DNA from: Saprospiraceae bacterium
Lineage (GTDB): Bacteria; Bacteroidota; Bacteroidia; Chitinophagales; Saprospiraceae
Reading direction: 5' to 3'
DNA length: 8,402 nucleotides
Assembly: GCA_013361075.1 (NCBI GenBank)
Contig: JABWAJ010000228.1
Location: 1 to 8,402, forward strand
Shown here: positions 1-5,279 of the stretch, one piece after another
Layout of the letters: each line of letters opens with the position of its first letter
Numbering within the stretch: position 1 is the stretch's first letter
Made by a program: the position numbers and the translations under genes
Notes under the pieces: generated by a model
What the model saw: only the letters and a program-made list of their open reading frames with translations
Database searches by the model: none
Told to the model about the DNA's origin: nothing

Positions 1-590
1 ATGTCAAAAAATAAAGTAGCTGCCTGATATGCTGTTTGCTCGAGGTCCAGAGACCATGCTTTTTCCGACTCAGCATACCGGAGTGGCTCTATGCGCCGGT
101 CCCAGTGCAGGCGGTTGAACCCAAAAATGGGCTGGATAAACCCAATGCTTACCGGGGTCGACAAATAGGAAATGAACCCATCGCTGCCGTTGGTTGGAAA
201 GATGTCGATGCGCTGCAAGCCGGTTTGGGCAAACAGGGTGCCACCGGTGAGTGCTACCTGCTGCTGGATGCCAATTCCTACATTGTTTCGCATAAGCGCC
301 CGGCTTACAAAAGCAGCATTGCCGTTGGGCAGGGTAATGGCCTCGATGGAGCGATTCAGATCCGGCAAGGTTGCATTTAAATTGATTTGGGGGCGCAGGT
401 TTGCTAAAAAAGACTGGTACCGCCAGTAGTTGTTGCCAAAAGTAGTTTCAGCAATTTTGACATCCGGAGCCTGCCTTTGAGCCTTCGCAATAGCCTGTTC
501 GAGGCTGAGCCGGAGGGTATCTTTTTGGGCGTTCAGGACGCCGGCGGCCAGCAAAAAACAGCCGGCAAGAAAAAGAGAAAACGTACGCAT
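1..590 (-). CDS. TolC-family outer membrane efflux protein (N-terminal part, cut by window edge)
   Basis: The start codon is at 588-590 and the frame stays open to base 1, giving 196 codons; the C-terminal half or more lies outside the window. Residues 1-21 form a signal peptide (basic MRTF start, hydrophobic FLLAAGV, cleavage site LNA-Q). The mature part begins DTLRLSLEQAIAKAQRQAPDV, the typical opening of TolC/OEP proteins (T-L-S-L-x-x-A-I-x-x-A). It continues with NYWRYQSFLANLRPQINL, a helix followed by a polar beta segment, and GGTLFAQTGLQRIDIF and SVGF-like strands fitting the outer membrane barrel. Known members form the trimeric outer membrane channel of RND or ABC exporters or of type I secretion. 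Membrane fusion and pump genes often follow, but none is visible because the downstream side is cut. It is divergent from purK. The efflux substrate cannot be inferred. Confidence 0.85.
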   Translation of the reverse strand, partial: MRTFSLFLAGCFLLAAGVLNAQKDTLRLSLEQAIAKAQRQAPDVKIAETTFGNNYWRYQSFLANLRPQINLNATLPDLNRSIEAITLPNGNAAFVSRALMRNNVGIGIQQQVALTGGTLFAQTGLQRIDIFPTNGSDGFISYLSTPVSIGFIQPIFGFNRLHWDRRIEPLRYAESEKAWSLDLEQTAYQAATLFFD

Positions 591-639
591 AAAAGGGTTC
601 TTTTATTTTTGAACTCGTTGCAAAACGCGGGTGTGGGCA

Positions 640-647
640 CTAAGATA
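640..647 (-). promoter_or_regulatory. Candidate -7 element of the TolC-like gene
   Basis: Read leftward, the sequence TATCTTAG differs by one base from the Bacteroidota -7 consensus TAnnTTTG and is followed by TGCC, a common continuation. A TTCG at 671-668, 20 bases further upstream, is one base from the -33 TTTG. This would give a leader of about 45 bases before the start at 590. The assignment rests on motif similarity alone. Confidence 0.4.
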
Positions 648-679
648 CACCATAGGGCAATTATTAACGAATCCATCCC

Positions 680-687
680 TACCTTTG
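680..687 (+). promoter_or_regulatory. Candidate -7 element of purK
   Basis: TACCTTTG matches the Bacteroidota -7 consensus TAnnTTTG exactly. It lies 21 bases before the chosen purK ATG, so transcription would start near 692-694 with a leader of roughly 15 bases. No clear TTTG is present at the expected -33 distance. The upstream side overlaps the candidate promoter of the divergent TolC-like gene. Confidence 0.55.
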
Positions 688-693
688 CGCCTT

Positions 694-706
694 AAACGGA
701 CCGTTT
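694..706. promoter_or_regulatory. Perfect dyad AAACGGACCGTTT in the purK leader
   Basis: Two 6-base arms (aaacgg and ccgttt) flank a single central A. The dyad sits at the predicted transcription start and ends two bases before the purK ATG at 709. A one-base loop cannot form a good RNA hairpin, so a protein-binding site on DNA is more likely than an RNA structure. An operator role is inference; chance occurrence is possible for a 12-base dyad. Confidence 0.3.
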
Positions 707-708
707 TT

Positions 709-1860
709 ATGAAGATTCCATCTACCCGCCTTGGCGTTTTGGGCGGCGGACAACTGGGTAAAATGATGGCCTTAGCAGCAGGCAACTGGCATTTGCCCTT
801 TTTTGCGCTCGACACTTCCCGTGATTTTCCGGCCGGCTCTTTTTGTACGGGCTTTGAGGAAGGCAATTTCAATCATTACGAGGATGTTTTGCGTTTCGGC
901 AAAATGGTTGATGTCCTTACCATCGAAATTGAGCACGTCAATATTGCTGCACTGCTGCAATTGGAAAGAGAAGGCCGGGTGATCCACCCAAGGCCGGCAG
1001 CACTCCAAATTATTAAAGATAAAGGCCTGCAAAAGCAGTTTTATATCGAAAAAGGCTTGCCAACTGCGTCTTTTGAATTGTTTGAAACCCCGGAAGCCAT
1101 CAGGGAGGCAGTTACTCGCGGAGCCTGGAAGTTGCCATTTGTTCAGAAAAGCCGAACAGACGGCTACGACGGGCGTGGTGTATCGGTTATTCGCACCGAA
1201 CAGGACCTGGCGGAAAAGCTGTTGCCAGGTGCGTCTCTGCTGGAGGAAATGGTGCCCATAGAAAAAGAAATCGCCCTGGTGGTAGCCCGAAACAAGCGCG
1301 GAGAAACAGCCGCTTTCCCTTTAGTGGAAATGCTTTTTGACCCCGATGCAAATCTTGTTACTTTTTTGGCCTGCCCGGCCCGGGTTAGTCCGGAAATCGC
1401 CATCGCCGCAGAAGCTCTGGCCCTTGCCGCCATTGAAGCTTATGATATTTGCGGGTTACTGGCAGTGGAGTTGTTTCTGACCCCGGATCAACAACTGCTG
1501 GTTAATGAAGTAGCCCCCCGTCCGCACAACAGTGGTCACCATACCATTGAGAGTTGCAACACTTCACAGTTTGAGCAACACATCCGGGGGGTACTCGATT
1601 TGCCACTCGGTAGTACCAGTCTGAAAGTTCCGGCAGCTGTCATGCTGAACCTGCTGGGCGAACCGGGTTACGAAGGACCTGCTCTTTATGAAAATTTAGA
1701 CCAGTGCCTCGGGATGGAGGGGGTACATGTGCATCTGTACGGAAAAGCGACAACAAAACCTTTTAGGAAAATGGGGCACGTAACGGCGCTGGGGGAGACA
1801 CCGGAAGCCGCTATGGAAAAAGCCCTTAAGGTTAAGGAGTTATTGAAGGTAAAAGTTTGA
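709..1860 (+). CDS. purK: 5-(carboxyamino)imidazole ribonucleotide synthase (PurK)
   Basis: The 383-residue product is within the usual PurK size. PurK converts AIR, bicarbonate and ATP to N5-CAIR in de novo purine synthesis, and PurE then makes CAIR. The N-terminus has the glycine-rich fold LGVLGGGQLGKMM (residues 8-20), characteristic of PurK/PurT. The ATP-grasp domain spans about 103-290, with the nucleotide-binding loop SRTDGYDGRG (148-157), LLEEMVPIEKEIALVVARN (177-195) and the metal/ATP-binding signature NEVAPRPHNSGHHTIE (266-281). The C-terminal part carries HLYGKATTKPFRKMGHVT (342-359), also typical. The frame is open 26 codons further upstream, but ATG 709 is preferred: it gives the canonical N-terminus and lies just after a TACCTTTG promoter element. 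No purE is next to it in this window. It is probably monocistronic and converges on pgl. Confidence 0.97.
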   Translation: MKIPSTRLGVLGGGQLGKMMALAAGNWHLPFFALDTSRDFPAGSFCTGFEEGNFNHYEDVLRFGKMVDVLTIEIEHVNIAALLQLEREGRVIHPRPAALQIIKDKGLQKQFYIEKGLPTASFELFETPEAIREAVTRGAWKLPFVQKSRTDGYDGRGVSVIRTEQDLAEKLLPGASLLEEMVPIEKEIALVVARNKRGETAAFPLVEMLFDPDANLVTFLACPARVSPEIAIAAEALALAAIEAYDICGLLAVELFLTPDQQLLVNEVAPRPHNSGHHTIESCNTSQFEQHIRGVLDLPLGSTSLKVPAAVMLNLLGEPGYEGPALYENLDQCLGMEGVHVHLYGKATTKPFRKMGHVTALGETPEAAMEKALKVKELLKVKV

Positions 1861-1928
1861 GACAGGATAGATAAAACTGCGTTTAAAAATTGAGCAGAAC
1901 GGTTGTTGAGGGGATGCTGCCTGCATGA

Positions 1929-2654
1929 TTAAAGCTCCGCGGCTGCCCTTTCATCCAGCAACCAGAACAAACTGCCCGATTCCGGATTGACCAGCGCCGC
2001 CGGCAATTGCTCCCAGCCCATTCTCTTTTTTATGACGTTGGCTACCATCTCAGCTTTTGTTGCCCCGGTAGCGATGAAAACTACCGCTTCTGCATGGTTG
2101 ATGGTGTTCCCGGTCACAGTGATTCTTTTTTGCCCGCTCAGGGGATGGTCAGCTACCTCAAAAGGAGACTCGCTGTAAAATAGATGCCGATTGTGCGGGA
2201 AAATGGAAGCTGTGTGTCCGTCATCACCCAGGCCAAGCATCAGGAGGTCGAATACAGGAATGCCTTCGCGGACAAACAGGTTTTGGCGGGCAATTTCCAC
2301 ATACCGGATCGCTTCCTTTACCGGGTCGGCTTCACCTTGAATCCGGAAAACCTGGCTTGCCGGAATCGGAACCCGGTCGAGTAAACTTTCTTTGGCCATC
2401 CGGTAATTGCTTTCCGAACTGTCAGGAGGAACACAACGTTCATCGCTCCAAAAGACCTTCACCTTGTGCCAGGCAATTTTATCCCTGTAGAAATTGGCCA
2501 GGTAGTCAAACACTGTTTTGGGGGTAGAGCCCCCAGACAAAGCAATGGAAAAAAAACGACCTTCGGGCGTGTTTTCGAGGCCGTTTACCAGCAATGCCGC
2601 AAAATACTGTGACAATTCGGCTGTATTATTGAATATTTGGATGTGCTTTTTCAT
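1929..2654 (-). CDS. pgl: 6-phosphogluconolactonase (Pgl, DevB type)
   Basis: The 241-residue protein hydrolyses 6-phosphoglucono-1,5-lactone to 6-phosphogluconate, the second step of the oxidative pentose phosphate pathway, in the cytoplasm. It shows the motifs of the 6PGL/glucosamine-6-phosphate isomerase fold: SGGSTPK (40-46, phosphate binding), FWSDERCVPPDSSESNYRM (68-86, typical of 6PGL) and the active-site stretch LGLGDDGHTASIFP (140-153). It ends with VNPESGSLFWLLDERAAA, also family-typical. The frame extends 27 codons upstream, but the ATG at 2654 gives the normal MKKHIQIF start, and the extension would translate the promoter element TATCTTTG. Glucosamine-6-phosphate deaminase is less likely, because the DER...SNY pattern fits lactonase. 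No zwf or gnd is adjacent in the window. The gene is convergent with purK; the 68-base gap 1861-1928 has no clear terminator. Confidence 0.95.
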   Translation of the reverse strand: MKKHIQIFNNTAELSQYFAALLVNGLENTPEGRFFSIALSGGSTPKTVFDYLANFYRDKIAWHKVKVFWSDERCVPPDSSESNYRMAKESLLDRVPIPASQVFRIQGEADPVKEAIRYVEIARQNLFVREGIPVFDLLMLGLGDDGHTASIFPHNRHLFYSESPFEVADHPLSGQKRITVTGNTINHAEAVVFIATGATKAEMVANVIKKRMGWEQLPAALVNPESGSLFWLLDERAAAEL

Positions 2655-2659
2655 CGTCT

Positions 2660-2667
2660 CAAAGATA
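2660..2667 (-). promoter_or_regulatory. -7 promoter element of pgl
   Basis: Read leftward, TATCTTTG is an exact match to the Bacteroidota -7 consensus TAnnTTTG. A TTTA at 2688-2685, 17 bases further upstream, is one base off the -33 TTTG. Only five bases (AGACG) separate the element from the pgl ATG, so the transcript would begin at or within a few bases of the start codon. Confidence 0.65.
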
Positions 2668-2753
2668 AGACGAGTTTTGTAGTGTAAACACAGCACCGGG
2701 CACAATACTTCCCTGAACACGCATTTACACCACAAAACACGCTGTCATCTTTG
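2660..2753. repeat. Long imperfect inverted repeat between pgl and the downstream T9SS gene
   Basis: The left arm (2660-2688) and right arm (2724-2753) are imperfect reverse complements about 30 bases long. The best core is TTTACAC-n-ACAAAAC-n-CG, with 16 of 18 positions matching, and both arms end in ATCTTTG. They are separated by about 35 bases. In the leftward transcript of the 2755-5052 gene this would fold into a long stem starting a few bases after the stop codon. The left arm also contains the whole pgl promoter. There is no T-tract, so simple intrinsic termination is not obvious. Confidence 0.6.
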
Positions 2754-2754
2754 G

Positions 2755-5052
2755 TTATTTTGCAATCACGAACCTCCGTGAAGTTGTTCCCGTTTCTGTG
2801 GTTAATTGCAACTGGTAGCTTCCAGCGGCAAACTCCTTCACCTTGAATTCAAGATTATCTTTTTGTGTTTGGCTCAATTGGCGCTCCAACACAACTTTGC
2901 CGGCAACATCGAGGATCCGTATATTCAGATTCTGAGCCATTTGCTCCAGATCGAAATCCACATTCAGCACATCCTGCACCGGATTCGGATAAACGGCTAC
3001 TACATTGTTTGCAGTAAGGGGATCCTTAGTTCCGGTAGCCGGCTCTACGTTAAGACGGACTACTGGCACGATGTCTCTGCCAAAACCATTGGAACTGAAT
3101 TCGGCAGTGGAGGGATCGCCAATGGCCAGCATGCTTGCAAAACGCGGTCTGGCAAGCACTTCCGGACCATTCAGGAAGACCATGGCACCATAATCAAAGG
3201 CCTCGCTGGCACCCAGAAATAAATCTGTCTCATCATCGGGTGCGGTGTATTCGAGCATCAAAAGATAGTGGGTATTGTTTTCCAATAATGCAGGCTCATC
3301 AAAATCGAGGGTAATTAGCTGATCCTCTGTTTCATTCCCTTCAATCAGGTAAGAAGCGAAGGTGACGAATGTCCGCTCTGTGTCCTGAACATTGCCGTCA
3401 TTGTTGGTATCTGTCCATTGATAAAGGGTCAACTGCGGCGTTTCTCCTGCCAGACCTGTGCCTATCAGAGAGAAAGAACAGCTGGTTGCTGCGTAAGGCA
3501 TGCTCAGGGCAGGCACAAAAAAGTGATTGCCATAAGCCCAGGAATGCGCTTCTCCTGTGTCCCAGTTATTGTCAGCCGGGACAATATTCCGGGTTTCACC
3601 CAATTCTTTGGCCCAGGCATTTTCAGTGACAAGGAATTCGAAAGATAAAGCATTGTCGGAAGGATCAAAATCTGCCGCATCTGCCGAAATGGTATACGTT
3701 CCGGTATAGCTACCCATTTCGGTTGGGGTAAAACTTCCCCCAAATGGAATGTTTTCGACAATGGTATTTCCATTGACCTGATTGTAATCGAGGTCGTCGT
3801 TGAAAACTTCCGGGCCAGCATCTTTGACAATACTCATATTGAGGGTAACCCCGGTTTGGGTAGAAGCGCCTACATTCGATATGTCTGCAAGAAAGTGGAT
3901 GGGCTCAGCCATGGCCAGTGGTGTTGCTGCATTTTGGGCTATGGCAAAAAAGTTCTCGTTTACCCGCATGTTATTGGCTTCCTGTTCGATAAGGCGCACA
4001 TCGTCTATGGCCCAATAATAGTAATTGGCAAGATACCGGAATTTTATCCGGACCTGAGAAGAGCCTACTGCACCAGGTATAGGCAGGCGAATGGTAGAAA
4101 TAATGGCATTGCTGTTTACCGGAAGTTCGGTATTGATTTCTACCTCAGTCCAATCCTGGCCATTGTTGATGCTGTATCCGACAAAATATTGGCTTGTAAA
4201 CTGCCTGGTCAGTTGTGTAAACTGGAGGCTAACCCCGGCAACACTTGTGTTGCTCAGGTCAATAGCCGGAGAGATCAATTCACCTTCCTGGACAACGGTA
4301 CAAGGACCTTGTCCTGGCGTCATTTCATCGCCATTGCTGTCGTAAAGGTCTGAATTAAACACCATGGCACCATTGCAGGCGGTGCGGGAAGTCAGGGTTC
4401 CGTCGCCAAATGCACCGCCTGTTACGGTATTGTTGGCGGAATAGCGCCAGAGGTCAAATTCCTGAGCACCATTTGCACAGGAAATGTTGTTGATTTCCCA
4501 ACCGTTCAGCCCACCGTTAAAATCACCTTCACCGGGTTGGTTACCCCAAACTACCAATTCAGGCTCGTCGGGGGCAATGGCTACGTTAATTGGTGTCAAC
4601 AGCCGCAAAGCGTCGCAATTGGGTTTGGACAGCATGAAACACGGGATGGTGACCTGCCCGCCGACGCTAACATTTGACATCTGAATGACTGTAGTCGCAG
4701 TAGTGTTGTTGCAAACAATTACTGCAGTAGCCCCTGCATTTTGTGCGTTTAAGCATTTAACATCAAAATTGCAGCCACCGCGGTCAATCAGGGCTACTTT
4801 GCCAGCTACATTACTGGTAATGGCCTCACAACCATCGGTAAGGGGGCTTGTGCCATCCTGGGCAATGACCCATTCTCCGGCAAAACTTCCGGTGGAACAA
4901 TCGCCAAAAGCGGCCCGCAAAAGCGGGTAATCAACGCCATTTACTGTGAGGGTGTGGAATTGTGCGCTAAGGGTGGAACTAAGTGTCAACATCATGGCTG
5001 CAATAGCCCAATAGCGCGAGACTGTACGTGAAGCTCGTGTCATAATTTTCAT
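2755..5052 (-). CDS. Secreted modular protein with PA domain and T9SS sorting domain (downstream paralogue)
   Basis: The 765-residue product has a signal peptide (residues 1-30, cleavage LSA-Q). A protease-associated domain follows at about 48-158, with GKVALIDRGGCNF (84-96) and NAQNAGA (102-108). A MAM/cleaved-adhesin-like beta-sandwich spans about 178-358 (WEINNISC, EGELISPAIDLSN, YYYWAIDDVRLIEQ), then an Ig/CARDB-like module at about 361-476. An unassigned module follows at about 480-673, beginning WAKELG and holding an EF-hand-like loop DTNNDGNVQDTE (548-559). The T9SS type A sorting domain is at 687-765 (VYPNPVQD to FVIAK). No peptidase or other catalytic domain is visible, although PA domains usually accompany proteases. 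It should be exported by Sec, then secreted or surface-anchored by T9SS; adhesion, matrix or binding roles are inferences. The ATG at 5052 is chosen because it gives a clean signal peptide; an upstream extension of 27 codons does not, and ATG 5043 is an alternative. It is a tandem paralogue of 5280-7610. Confidence 0.9.
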   Translation of the reverse strand: MKIMTRASRTVSRYWAIAAMMLTLSSTLSAQFHTLTVNGVDYPLLRAAFGDCSTGSFAGEWVIAQDGTSPLTDGCEAITSNVAGKVALIDRGGCNFDVKCLNAQNAGATAVIVCNNTTATTVIQMSNVSVGGQVTIPCFMLSKPNCDALRLLTPINVAIAPDEPELVVWGNQPGEGDFNGGLNGWEINNISCANGAQEFDLWRYSANNTVTGGAFGDGTLTSRTACNGAMVFNSDLYDSNGDEMTPGQGPCTVVQEGELISPAIDLSNTSVAGVSLQFTQLTRQFTSQYFVGYSINNGQDWTEVEINTELPVNSNAIISTIRLPIPGAVGSSQVRIKFRYLANYYYWAIDDVRLIEQEANNMRVNENFFAIAQNAATPLAMAEPIHFLADISNVGASTQTGVTLNMSIVKDAGPEVFNDDLDYNQVNGNTIVENIPFGGSFTPTEMGSYTGTYTISADAADFDPSDNALSFEFLVTENAWAKELGETRNIVPADNNWDTGEAHSWAYGNHFFVPALSMPYAATSCSFSLIGTGLAGETPQLTLYQWTDTNNDGNVQDTERTFVTFASYLIEGNETEDQLITLDFDEPALLENNTHYLLMLEYTAPDDETDLFLGASEAFDYGAMVFLNGPEVLARPRFASMLAIGDPSTAEFSSNGFGRDIVPVVRLNVEPATGTKDPLTANNVVAVYPNPVQDVLNVDFDLEQMAQNLNIRILDVAGKVVLERQLSQTQKDNLEFKVKEFAAGSYQLQLTTETGTTSRRFVIAK

Positions 5053-5114
5053 AGCTTTAAGTGAACAATAAAAATAATTAAGGCAGGATGAATAAAGAGG
5101 CAAGTTGCAAAGGG

Positions 5115-5130
5115 TCGGGGGCAAAGGAAA
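5115..5130 (-). promoter_or_regulatory. Candidate promoter core of the downstream T9SS gene
   Basis: Read leftward, TTTCCTTTGCCCCCGA holds TTCCTTTG (5129-5122), one base from the -7 consensus TAnnTTTG. It matches the sequence at the same relative place before the upstream paralogue (7664-7678), with one gap and one substitution. The leader would be about 65 bases. No convincing -33 element was found, so the call leans on conservation between the paralogues. Confidence 0.4.
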
Positions 5131-5160
5131 CAATACCCAATCAAATCGAGTACATCAGAA

Positions 5161-5191
5161 TTGCCTTTTGTCTTTTGCTTTTTGCCTTTTT
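5161..5191. repeat. Short A/T-rich tandem units in the gap between the T9SS paralogues
   Basis: On the leftward strand four imperfect units of 7-8 bases follow each other (AAAAAGGC, AAAAAGC, AAAAGAC, AAAAGGC). The remainder of the 5053-5279 gap holds the terminator of the upstream paralogue and the promoter and leader of the downstream one. The units could be ordinary low-complexity sequence or a genome-wide intergenic repeat. Confidence 0.45.
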
Positions 5192-5211
5192 ATCAAATCC
5201 TGCCTTCAAAG

Positions 5212-5254
5212 AAACAAAAAGCCTTTCCAGGTTGTATGGAAAAGCTTTTTGTTT
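5212..5254 (-). terminator. Intrinsic terminator of the upstream T9SS paralogue (possibly bidirectional)
   Basis: The arms 5212-5229 and 5237-5254 pair over 18 positions, with one wobble, around a 7-base loop. The hairpin begins about 25 bases after the stop codon of the 5280-7610 gene. In the leftward transcript the 3' arm ends in GGCTTTTTGTTTC, providing a U-rich tail, and the arm symmetry would give a U-rich tail in the other direction too. It implies that the two paralogues are not a simple operon. Confidence 0.85.
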
Positions 5255-5279
5255 TACAGATTATTTAAAAAACTGTCAT

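Noticed and set aside
36..380. Plus-strand frames of 114 and 85 codons near the left edge
   Set aside because: They overlap the TolC-like gene on the opposite strand, whose signal peptide and family motifs are clear.
1861..1928. Possible bidirectional terminator between purK and pgl
   Set aside because: Only 4-base complementary arms were found and there is no T-tract, so no terminator can be supported.
3856..4353. A 165-codon plus-strand frame opposite the downstream T9SS gene
   Set aside because: It is antisense to the sandwich-encoding part of the real gene, shows no motif, and similar shadows occur at the equivalent place in the paralogue.
5161..5191. Possible CRISPR-like array
   Set aside because: The units are 7-8 bases long with no spacers and are imperfect, so they do not resemble a CRISPR array.
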